Below, piece by piece: positions 1 through 5,924 of a stretch of DNA of 5,924 bases; position 1 is the stretch's first letter; each line of letters starts with the position of its first letter. The DNA is taken from contig CATMNW010000172.1 of the NCBI GenBank assembly GCA_950071875.1, positions 1-5,924 of the forward strand, read 5' to 3'. This stretch comes from an uncultured Erythrobacteraceae bacterium (GTDB lineage Bacteria; Pseudomonadota; Alphaproteobacteria; Sphingomonadales; Sphingomonadaceae). Under the pieces are notes generated by a model, which saw only the letters and a list, made by a program, of their open reading frames with translations, searched no databases and had not been told where the DNA came from. The position numbers were made by a program, and so were the translations under genes.

Positions 1-2
1 GC

Positions 3-806
3 TCAAGCGATGTCCGGCTTCTTCGCCATCAGACCGGCAAGGTGCCCGGACGATCACCTTATACGCTCTGGCGCGACGATGTGACGGCTTTCGAACAATA
101 TCAAAGCACACAGGATCCAGCGAAGCGAGCGCGTTTCAACGCCCGCTATTGGGCGAGCTTCGTTTCCCCGCCGGGAGGTGGCACCCTGTTCGTTGGTCTC
201 TACGAGATCGACCATGTCGGTGCCGTTGCCGATGACGCCATCGACCCCCTAACCGGCCTCGCACCCGGTGCCGACAAAGGAGGCGGGCAATACGATCAGT
301 ATCGTTGCGATCGGTCCGATCTGCTTAGCGATTACATCGGCCGCCTTCACGTTTCGTGGGGTGTCGGCAGTTCGCATAGAGCCTGGGTCCAGCGCGCCGA
401 CCGCCAGAATAAGGAAATTATCGAACTCGCCCGCGAATTTCGCGAGGAGGCGTTCCCAGGCTTCACGGCTTTCTCACTTCCGCTGTCCGATTTGCCCGGG
501 GTGCCGATCGGTTGGCGAGCGGCGCTGGGAGCCGCACGCGGGGTTTACCTTTTGGCGTGTCCGCGCCCCCGGGAACACTATGTCGGCTCGGCCGATGGCG
601 CAGATGGCTTCTTCGGCCGCTGGATGGACTATGTCGCAACCGGCCACGGCGGAAATGCCGGGATGCGCATCAGAGACCCGAGCGACTATTTGGTCAGCGT
701 ACTCGAGGTCGCGGGCTCGACTGCAGGCCGAAATGACATTCTTGCGATGGAAGAAGCCTGGAAACGGAAACTCGCAAGCAGGTCCATCGGACTGAACAGA
801 AACTAA
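3..806 (+). CDS. GIY-YIG nuclease-domain protein, 5' end outside the window
   Basis: Likely a DNA endonuclease. The C-terminal third is a GIY-YIG domain: Gly-Val-Tyr at 540-548, Tyr-Val-Gly at 579-587, an Arg in FFGRW near 618, a Gly-His-Gly-Gly-Asn stretch near 642-656, a Glu pair near 750-755, and a closing Gly-Leu-Asn-Arg-Asn. These match the family's catalytic Tyr, Arg, Glu and Asn positions. The N-terminal half (TPY/SPY-LW, then YQS-Q, then YWASF, then LFVGLY) resembles the N-terminal region found in a subgroup of GIY-YIG proteins of mobile and defence loci; that is from memory. The first possible start inside the window is GTG at 42. However, the frame is open to the left edge, and the residues before it (VRLLRHQ) look like conserved protein, so the real start is probably upstream. 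The gene ends 27 bases from the stop of the convergent restriction enzyme. Whether it acts in defence, repair or mobility is not shown. The domain call is firm; the role is inferred. Confidence 0.88.
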   Translation, partial: SSDVRLLRHQTGKVPGRSPYTLWRDDVTAFEQYQSTQDPAKRARFNARYWASFVSPPGGGTLFVGLYEIDHVGAVADDAIDPLTGLAPGADKGGGQYDQYRCDRSDLLSDYIGRLHVSWGVGSSHRAWVQRADRQNKEIIELAREFREEAFPGFTAFSLPLSDLPGVPIGWRAALGAARGVYLLACPRPREHYVGSADGADGFFGRWMDYVATGHGGNAGMRIRDPSDYLVSVLEVAGSTAGRNDILAMEEAWKRKLASRSIGLNRN

Positions 807-833
807 GCGACACTGGCAGCAACGACCTGAAGA

Positions 834-3800
834 TCAACTTGCCGAGCTTCTCTCCAGGTTCTTCGCCAAAAGCATCTCAAGTAGCTCGTCGTCTGCAATA
901 TCGCCAGCAACCTCATAGGCTGCGGCGACGGCTTCATCGAGTGTGCGATGGGCCAAGAGAAGCCATTCGGGTCGCTCGTTATACAGGGCGGTCATCGTGC
1001 GTCGTCTGAGAAGATCGGCGGCCGCTTGATCCGCCGGAGCGCGGCGCGCGGGAAAATCGCCTGTGGTTTCGCCAATCTCGGTCCAACTTCCCTCGGGCCA
1101 CAGCCAACTGGTGCGCAACCGATCGAGCTCGCGCGCCGCTTCACCGATCGCTGCCGAATGTGGCGCCTGAAGCGCCACATCGACCGACAGGTCGGGCGAC
1201 ATTCCGTCTGGAAACGGGAACGTCGCGAACGTGCTTGTGTGGGTGTAGCGCGGCCGATCTTGCAAATCCGACCCTTTTCGAAGCGACCAAAGTTCGTGGA
1301 AACGACTTTGCAGAAGCCCGAACATCAGATCGTCTTCGCGGGCGATCACGATAAGATTCTTGTCGGGCAAAGTCGGATAGCGCAGCCAGCTGAACACCCG
1401 GTATTGCGCGGTTTCCGGCGTGACGATGTAGCGCGTTAGTCGCTCTATCTTCTCCCGCATGTCAGGCCTCCGCCGCCATGGTTCCCACCACGGGTATGTC
1501 TCCGAAGCGCTTCCGCTGGCATCGCGCAGCTCATCGATCATCTTGCCATCCTCGTCCGGCGTCGAGGCAATATGGTGAAACGGGGCGGCGAACTGCGCGG
1601 CGGCAGCCTCCGACAGGCCTGGCGGCAAGTCGATCAACCAGACATCGCGGGGTCGACTCGTTACATCGTCTCCATTCCAATATGGCTTGAGCACCGACGC
1701 ATTTCCCCGTCCGTTCGGATTGGCGGGCTGTGCCATCCATTCCCGCGCGAGGCTGCCGGCGACGTCGAACGGCCCGCTCTTTTGGATACCCAGCATCGCG
1801 ACCCCGGCATTCTCTGCCAGTGGTCTCGCGAGGGTTAAATTGAGACCGGCTGTCAAATCGGCATGGATTTCGGTGACCGGGGCGCCGTCGAGATAGGCAA
1901 CCGGATCGGGATGTTCGCCGAAGCATACAAGCGACACGTCTACAGCGGCGCCATCGATGTCCCAGCGCTGCTCTGCCCACGCGGCGAAGATTCGAGTGCC
2001 GTTAAGGATACGGTGCATGACATTGAGATTCGTGTTCTTCCGGATCGAATTCGTGCCGACCAATCCAGCACGTTTCGCCCGGCCCTCCTCGATCATGACC
2101 CGAGCATTTTCGAACCAGAAGCAGACCAGGTCCGTGAAGGCCGGCAAACGCCCCTTGTAGACACCCCTGATACGGGCAGTTTCCTCCGCTCCCAACCGGC
2201 GCTTCATGAATTTCGCGCCCATGTACGGCGGGTTCCCGACGATCACATCGGCATCGGGCCAGAAAGCCGCGTTTCCGTCAGCGTCGACAAGGGCGTTCTT
2301 GTTCTCAATCGTGTCGAGGGGTTTCAAGACCGGCGCACGATTGAGATCGAAACCATTGCGCAGCATCCACTGAATTTCACCAATCCAGACAGAAACTCGC
2401 GCAAGCTCGGCCGCGTAGGGGTTGAGTTCGATACCCAAGACCGCTTCCGGTCCGATCGATGGAAAAGCGCGTTCAAATCCCAGAGCTTCTCCCTCGACCA
2501 TGATCCGCCATTCGAGCGTCTTGAGCTCGTCGAGCGCGAGATAGAGAAAATTGCCGGATCCGCAAGCGGGGTCGAGCACGCGCAACGCGCGAAGACTTTC
2601 CAGAAACGTTTTATAGGAGGCCTCGCCCTCTTCGAGCGCCTGGCGATAAGCACGGTCGGCGCCGCGAAGGCCGCGGCGGACCTGGTCCAGTTGGCGATGC
2701 TTTCGCAGCTTTGGAAGTTCGTCGAATAGAGCCAGCTGCGGCCCGCCGGTCAGGCTGCTTCGCACCTCGCGAATTTCTTCCGCCAATTCGGGGTACTGGC
2801 TCGCCGCTTCGAGTTCGGCCGACAGCGCCTTTGCCGCTGGTTCGATAAGAGCCTCGATCTCGGATTTGGTCTTGGCCCAATCGGCGAGCACCGGATCGCT
2901 CAGCACGGGACGGATGATCGTCATGATCGTCTCCCGGCTAGTGTATTCGGCACCAAGTTCCTCGCGCTTCGACGGATCGAGTCCGCGGACGAACAACGTA
3001 CCGAGGATCGATGGGTCGATCTGACTCCAATCCAAGCTCGCGGCGGCAAGGCACCGCTGCACCTGGTCGCTTGATAGGGGCAGCGCCTTTGCGTCTCGAT
3101 CCGCAAACAAACCCCCGTTGAAGTGGGGGACCTTCTCCAAGCCGAGACGGCCGCCGGCGTGCATCTTCGAGAAGAGATCGCTCACCAACTCTTCGAAGCT
3201 ATCGGACCCCGAAAGGGCTGTCTCCAAGACACGAGTGAACATCTTGTCTTTCAGGAGGTTCGCGTCCTCGGCAAACATGCAAAAGACCATCTGGTTGATG
3301 AAGTGAGCGACCACGAGCGGTTCGTGACCATTTCTGCGCAGTTCGTCGGCAAGCTCGGCGAACGAGCCCGCGACGTCCTGCGTCACCGCCTCGCGTGTGA
3401 CAGTCGGTTTATACCGCTCAGGCTCGACGAACAGCCATCGCAGCTTCTGCAGTGTCTCGGGGATAGCAATGTCAGCCAGTTCGAATGTGTGAACCTCGCT
3501 GACGGTATTGGTCCAGTTCGTCCGGACCACGATTCTCCGCGTATCGGAAACGACCAGAAGTGGTGGATTGCCAAGGGCCGGCGCATACTGCTGGAGCTGC
3601 GCATATGCGGCGTCCAAATCGCGTCCTGGACCTTTGTACTCCCATGCGAAAGCGCCTTGCTTCCAGACATCGGCGTAGCCGCTTCGCCCGGTTGTTTTCT
3701 GAGCGCCCTTCTCGAAGGCATAAGTTTCACCGCTGGTATCAGCGTCCGCAGGACCCTCGACTTCCAGCAACCTACACAGGTCGAGGAAATGCGACTGCGC

Positions 3801-3866
3801 TGCCTGGCGCTCGCCAAGGGTGCTCTCGCTCCATTTGGTAATGAATTCGCGCGGACTCAAACTCAA
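834..3866 (-). CDS. MmeI-like type IIL/IIG restriction-modification enzyme (adenine DNA methyltransferase with fused nuclease)
   Basis: One chain predicted to both cut DNA and methylate adenine at its site. Order in the 1010 residues: an N-terminal nuclease (about 1-155) with D66-X9-E76-Y77-K78, the same spacing as the MmeI catalytic motif; a helical spacer (about 158-300); methyltransferase motif X (G-AEYTSRE-I, about 305-322); a charged helical insert (330-420); motif I LDPACGSGNF at 431-440; an acidic GIELNPYAAELAR element at 478-490; and motif IV NPPY at 545-548, typical of N6-adenine enzymes. The order X-I-IV followed by a recognition domain (about 610-885, ending RYTHTSTFATFPFP) makes it gamma class. 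A tail of about 120 residues follows. MmeI has 919 residues, so this appears full length. All key residues are intact, so it should be able to restrict; no separate R, M or S gene is needed. Site specificity cannot be read by eye. It starts at TTG. The long open frames antisense to it are shadows. Confidence 0.95.
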   Translation of the reverse strand: MSLSPREFITKWSESTLGERQAAQSHFLDLCRLLEVEGPADADTSGETYAFEKGAQKTTGRSGYADVWKQGAFAWEYKGPGRDLDAAYAQLQQYAPALGNPPLLVVSDTRRIVVRTNWTNTVSEVHTFELADIAIPETLQKLRWLFVEPERYKPTVTREAVTQDVAGSFAELADELRRNGHEPLVVAHFINQMVFCMFAEDANLLKDKMFTRVLETALSGSDSFEELVSDLFSKMHAGGRLGLEKVPHFNGGLFADRDAKALPLSSDQVQRCLAAASLDWSQIDPSILGTLFVRGLDPSKREELGAEYTSRETIMTIIRPVLSDPVLADWAKTKSEIEALIEPAAKALSAELEAASQYPELAEEIREVRSSLTGGPQLALFDELPKLRKHRQLDQVRRGLRGADRAYRQALEEGEASYKTFLESLRALRVLDPACGSGNFLYLALDELKTLEWRIMVEGEALGFERAFPSIGPEAVLGIELNPYAAELARVSVWIGEIQWMLRNGFDLNRAPVLKPLDTIENKNALVDADGNAAFWPDADVIVGNPPYMGAKFMKRRLGAEETARIRGVYKGRLPAFTDLVCFWFENARVMIEEGRAKRAGLVGTNSIRKNTNLNVMHRILNGTRIFAAWAEQRWDIDGAAVDVSLVCFGEHPDPVAYLDGAPVTEIHADLTAGLNLTLARPLAENAGVAMLGIQKSGPFDVAGSLAREWMAQPANPNGRGNASVLKPYWNGDDVTSRPRDVWLIDLPPGLSEAAAAQFAAPFHHIASTPDEDGKMIDELRDASGSASETYPWWEPWRRRPDMREKIERLTRYIVTPETAQYRVFSWLRYPTLPDKNLIVIAREDDLMFGLLQSRFHELWSLRKGSDLQDRPRYTHTSTFATFPFPDGMSPDLSVDVALQAPHSAAIGEAARELDRLRTSWLWPEGSWTEIGETTGDFPARRAPADQAAADLLRRRTMTALYNERPEWLLLAHRTLDEAVAAAYEVAGDIADDELLEMLLAKNLERSSAS

Positions 3867-3876
3867 AGGGCTCCCT
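3858..3876 (-). promoter_or_regulatory. Ribosome binding site and alternative TTG starts of the restriction enzyme
   Basis: On the - strand AGGGAG (3876-3871) precedes TTG at 3866 by 4 bases and a second in-frame TTG at 3860 by 10 bases. An in-frame TAG at 3893-3891 lies just upstream and there is no ATG or GTG between, so one of these TTG codons must be used. Remembered relatives begin with Met-(Thr/Ser)-Pro-X-Glu-Phe-Ile, which would fit the second TTG (giving MSPREFI). The 4-base spacing to the first TTG is short and the 10-base spacing to the second is slightly long, so the choice stays open. Confidence 0.6.
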
Positions 3877-3960
3877 GGGTCAGGGAACCTCTACCAAATG
3901 ACAACGCCCCAACCTCCATGCCTACTATGCGCATCATGCTGGGAATGCCAGACTGATAAG

Positions 3961-4515
3961 ATGACAAACGACGATACTGGAACGCCGGACTCCGAAATGG
4001 CGCCGCCCTCGCTTTCCACGAAGGGACAATCACACCAGGAATTCCTACAATCTGCGGCTGCCATAGTGATTTACACCGCGTTGATGGTCCTGCTGCTCGC
4101 CACCTCATATCTGCTATTTTGGATTGTTGGCTTACGATTCGTTGCTCGGACGGATGATGGAGCTGTTGTCTTCAATCGCCCATTCGGAGCCATGTTGTTA
4201 TCGATACCCCTTCTTCTAGCGGCTCTTTTCTCTTGGCTGGCCGGCGCATTCGCGCGCGCACGATTTAACACGATTGATGGGGGAACACTGGCCATTCTTG
4301 GAATTATCTACGTGGTAATGTTTACCTCGATAGGAGCCTTTTCCGGCAGAGCGCTCCGTTCATTCGACATTGATCGGGGAGATAACGGCGCACTCGCGAT
4401 CCTATTAGCTATCTGGCTTCTGCTTTTTGGCTACGCCATTAAGGCATTTTACGATGAAGGACGTGACCGAATGTCCAGATGGCTCGACCGACACCTACAA
4501 CGCTTCAAGCTATAA
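3961..4515 (+). CDS. Small four-helix membrane protein of unknown function
   Basis: I do not recognise the family. From ATG 3961 the product has 184 residues: a polar, acidic N-terminus (1-30), then four hydrophobic segments at about 32-60, 76-98, 109-128 and 142-164, and a charged amphipathic tail (DEGRDRMSRWLDRHLQRFKL). The basic loop between helices 2 and 3 (ARARF) and the basic tail suggest both ends face the cytoplasm. No catalytic motif or signal peptide is evident. There is no good ribosome binding site before 3961. An in-frame ATG at 3898, 11 bases after AGGGA, would add 21 residues with a CX2CX2CX2C cluster, so the start is uncertain. Starts further left (GTG 3820, ATG 3841) would overlap the divergent restriction gene and are unlikely. 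The gene is visibly lower in GC than its neighbours (one 60-base line, 4261-4320, has 26 G/C), suggesting separate acquisition. It could be a membrane partner of the defence genes, but nothing in the sequence proves this. Confidence 0.75.
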   Translation: MTNDDTGTPDSEMAPPSLSTKGQSHQEFLQSAAAIVIYTALMVLLLATSYLLFWIVGLRFVARTDDGAVVFNRPFGAMLLSIPLLLAALFSWLAGAFARARFNTIDGGTLAILGIIYVVMFTSIGAFSGRALRSFDIDRGDNGALAILLAIWLLLFGYAIKAFYDEGRDRMSRWLDRHLQRFKL

Positions 4516-4569
4516 TACGAAGATACCGACCCCCCGCAAGTTTGAAGGGGCTATACCAATCTTTCGATT

Positions 4570-5550
4570 TTACTCCCGAGACCTATTCAGAAGACGGTCG
4601 ACCATTGCCATAGCTTCATCAAATTCCTGAATGACGTCGTCCTCGCGGACTTGGTTATTCTTTCTTTCTTTGAACGCCCTCTTTTCCGATGGCCAGGATC
4701 GAAGACCTCGTTCAGCACAATGAGCTACGCCTAGCTTGTCGAGTTGGCGAACGACGACCGTCGTCCCCGATTCCGAAAGTTCCCAACCACGCTTGATATG
4801 TGATCGTCGCAAAGTATCGAGCGCCGCCAATGCCCCCGCAATGTCCGGTGCTCGCGAGTTCTTCGATAACTTGCTCAAGGCAACCTCTGCCCCCCCGAGA
4901 CGATCTGCAATTGTCCGCACGCGCTCATAAACGGAGCGTGCCGTCATTCCCCAGCCTTTCAGTACAGAATCGCGCGAAACGGCGCGATCGATGCGAAGTG
5001 CCTTCCGTGCAACTATCCCCGGCAGCGGCGCCTGTGCTGGCAAGGTAATCAAAGCGAGATTGATCGCCCATGCCCCACCACGCTCAGCTGACTGTGCAGG
5101 CCGTGCAGATGCAAAGCGCGGGTCTTCGCGAAGGTTCGTTAGCGCGGTCACGAGGTTGTCCACCGGTGGAGCAGCAATTAGCTGCACTCCAGCCTCTTTG
5201 AGCGTGTTCCCAGCATCGATGAGCATTTCATGATCTGCCGAGGTAAATTGGATGTCGTCAGCTCCCCGCGCTCTCTGCAATCGCAGTGCGGCCTGACGCA
5301 GCGGGCCGTCCCTAGAGGCTAGATAAGCTAGGACTGAGCCTATGCGAGGATCCTCAGTGAGAAGGACGTGGTCCGAATGACGCCACCCTGAGAATAAGGG
5401 GCCCGTGTCTCCCGGCCCTGCGTCTCTAATGAAGGCTTTCCACGCCATATCGACCAAGGCGAGATCAACCGCCGCCCTGACTGGATCGGAAAGCAGCGGC
5501 ATTCGACCGTGCAGTGAGCCAGCGATCCAGAACAGGTCGACATCTTCCAT
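4570..5550 (-). CDS. Uncharacterised protein with a possible C-terminal winged-helix DNA-binding region
   Basis: 326 residues, not recognised as a named family. The N-terminal 130 residues are helical and mixed in charge (GRMPLLSDPVRAAVDLALVD at 15-34 is the best-ordered part). The middle (155-180) is more hydrophobic (GGAWAINLALITLPAQAPLPG) but too polar to be a clear membrane span. Residues about 192-217 (SRDSVLKGWGMTARSVYERVRTIAD) and 250-292 (HIKRGWELSESGTTVVVRQLDKLGV, then a basic turn and RSWP) have the helix-turn-helix plus wing pattern seen in winged-helix regulators. The end is highly charged (KRAFKERKNNQVREDDVIQEFDEAM). The ATG at 5550 is the first possible start: an in-frame TAG lies at 5562-5560 and no upstream start intervenes. 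No usual ribosome binding site precedes it. It diverges from the gene at 5706, so it may regulate the shared intergenic region; this is inference. It converges on the membrane-protein gene, 54 bases between stops. Confidence 0.72.
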   Translation of the reverse strand: MEDVDLFWIAGSLHGRMPLLSDPVRAAVDLALVDMAWKAFIRDAGPGDTGPLFSGWRHSDHVLLTEDPRIGSVLAYLASRDGPLRQAALRLQRARGADDIQFTSADHEMLIDAGNTLKEAGVQLIAAPPVDNLVTALTNLREDPRFASARPAQSAERGGAWAINLALITLPAQAPLPGIVARKALRIDRAVSRDSVLKGWGMTARSVYERVRTIADRLGGAEVALSKLSKNSRAPDIAGALAALDTLRRSHIKRGWELSESGTTVVVRQLDKLGVAHCAERGLRSWPSEKRAFKERKNNQVREDDVIQEFDEAMAMVDRLLNRSRE

Positions 5551-5559
5551 CGCATCATT

Positions 5560-5591
5560 CTATGCCAGCGATTCTCCAATCACTAGCATAG
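5560..5591. repeat. Imperfect inverted repeat just upstream of the 5550 start
   Basis: CTATGCCAG at 5560-5568 and CTAGCATAG at 5583-5591 pair as 9-bp arms with one mismatch, separated by 14 bases. It lies immediately before the start of the leftward gene. The left arm overlaps a - strand TAGAAT (5562-5557), a one-mismatch -10 box placed so that transcription would begin at about the A of the ATG. The right arm overlaps a weaker - strand pair, TTGCCG (5612-5607) and TATGCT (5590-5585), 16 bases apart. It may be an operator or chance; the mismatch and long spacer keep confidence low. Confidence 0.3.
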
Positions 5592-5613
5592 AAAAATGGG
5601 CAATCGCGGCAAT

Positions 5614-5638
5614 TTGCTATAATTGCGGTTTATAGCAA
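5614..5638 (+). promoter_or_regulatory. Perfect palindromic operator overlapping an extended -10 promoter
   Basis: TTGCTATAA (5614-5622) and TTATAGCAA (5630-5638) are exact inverted 9-mers around a 7-base spacer. The left arm runs into a consensus extended -10 box on the + strand: TG at 5615-5616, one base, then TATAAT at 5618-5623. No good -35 lies 16-18 bases upstream, as is common for extended -10 promoters. The predicted start of transcription, about 5630, falls in the right arm, so a dimeric repressor bound here would block RNA polymerase. The message would reach the ATG at 5706 with a leader of about 75 bases. By symmetry the - strand reads TGCTATAAA (TATAAA at 5634-5629), so a weak leftward promoter toward 5550 is also possible. 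The repeat is clear; its function is inferred. Confidence 0.55.
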
Positions 5639-5705
5639 CTGCGCACTTGCGGAGTGGGGCGTGTTCTTGCGATAGCGGTCCGGCAAACATGAGAAATTCG
5701 CACCA

Positions 5706-5924
5706 ATGCCCGAGCGTCCAACTTCTGAAATTATCGTCCACGACCAGTCGCGCAAGGTGCCGCAGCCGCGCGGCAAGGATCAGAAGATCGACCGCGAGCT
5801 GCAGGCGGAGCTGCGCATCGCGCAGGCACTGGCGGCCGGCGCTGACGGCACCCTGGACAATATCAGCCAGGACCGCTTCGAAGCCGAGTTCAAGGCGATG
5901 GCTCTGAACAGCAAGATCGCGGCC
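5706..5924 (+). CDS. Unrecognised protein, N-terminal 73 residues (continues past the right edge)
   Basis: The frame opens at ATG 5706 and stays open to the last base. It begins MPERPTSEIIVHDQSRK, then a basic, proline-containing stretch (VPQPRGKDQK), then a predicted helical segment (DRELQAELRIAQALAAG), then DGTLDNISQDRFEAEFKAMA. I do not recognise the family. An in-frame TAG at 5673-5675 precedes it with no other start between, so ATG 5706 is the only candidate; the ribosome binding site is weak (GAGAA, 11 or so bases upstream). Third codon positions are G or C in about 61 of 73 codons, and in all but 6 of the last 64, which strongly supports this frame. The overlapping frame that starts at 5689 is Arg/Ser/Cys-rich and is a shadow. 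The palindromic promoter at 5614-5638 reads toward this gene. It could be a plasmid or integrative-element backbone gene, but that rests only on composition and position. Confidence 0.7.
   Translation, partial: MPERPTSEIIVHDQSRKVPQPRGKDQKIDRELQAELRIAQALAAGADGTLDNISQDRFEAEFKAMALNSKIAA

Noticed and set aside
42..44. GTG 42 as the true start of the GIY-YIG protein
   Set aside because: The frame is open to the left edge and the upstream residues look conserved, so the start is most likely outside the window.
807..833. Terminator between the GIY-YIG and restriction genes
   Set aside because: The 27 bases show no convincing inverted repeat or T-run.
1863..2729. 288-codon open frame on the + strand
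   Set aside because: Lies wholly antisense to the restriction enzyme, whose frame carries clear family motifs; low-complexity mirror coding is expected in GC-rich DNA.
3123..3956. 277-codon open frame on the + strand
   Set aside because: Antisense shadow of the N-terminal part of the restriction enzyme; it also crosses the divergent intergenic region.
3820..3960. Longer N-terminus for the small membrane protein from GTG 3820
   Set aside because: Would overlap the start of the divergent restriction gene and its ribosome binding site; the residues up to 3897 look non-coding.
4509..4516. GCTATAAT octamer, repeated at 5616-5623, as a second promoter or attachment repeat
   Set aside because: At 4509 it spans the last codon and stop of the membrane-protein gene; sharing ends at eight bases and there is no gene just downstream on that strand.
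4532..4550. CCCC / GGGG hairpin between the convergent genes as a terminator
   Set aside because: Only about four solid base pairs around an 11-base loop and no run of T on either side.
5623..5907. 94-codon + strand frame over the right end, including ATG 5689
   Set aside because: Arg/Ser/Cys-rich shadow; the frame from 5706 has much better codon composition and remains open to the edge.

Overview
This window looks like accessory DNA from a moderately high-GC proteobacterium. An alphaproteobacterium is the best guess, judged only from composition and the style of the proteins. No rRNA, tRNA, CRISPR array, insertion sequence or attachment site is visible. Five protein genes are supported; those at both ends are cut by the window edges.

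Left part (about 1-3866): a restriction/defence-type pair lies tail to tail. The first gene, on +, is a GIY-YIG nuclease-domain protein whose true start lies before the window. Only 27 bases after its stop is the stop of a 1010-residue single-chain restriction-modification enzyme on the - strand. This is of the MmeI-like type IIL/IIG kind. It has an N-terminal D-X9-E-X-K nuclease motif, a helical spacer, a gamma-class adenine methyltransferase core, then a target-recognition region and a C-terminal tail. It starts at TTG, not ATG.

Middle part (about 3867-4569): a small four-helix membrane protein of unknown function is transcribed divergently from the restriction enzyme. By eye it is clearly lower in GC than its neighbours. 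It converges on the next gene across a 54-base gap.

Right part (4570-5924): a 326-residue protein on the - strand is not recognised. Its C-terminal third looks like a helix-turn-helix or winged-helix DNA-binding region. It is separated by a 155-base divergent intergenic region from a + strand gene that runs off the right edge. That region holds a perfect 9-bp inverted repeat (7-base spacer) whose left arm contains an extended -10 box reading toward the right-hand gene. This is the arrangement of a repressor-controlled promoter. From about its tenth codon, the right-hand gene shows much stronger G/C preference at third positions than the DNA to its left, so the backbone of the replicon or element may begin there.

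Working model (inference): a cargo or defence block (nuclease, restriction-modification enzyme, membrane protein, candidate regulator) sits beside a higher-GC backbone gene. The less described parts are the nuclease/restriction pairing, the membrane protein, and the candidate regulator with the palindromic promoter.
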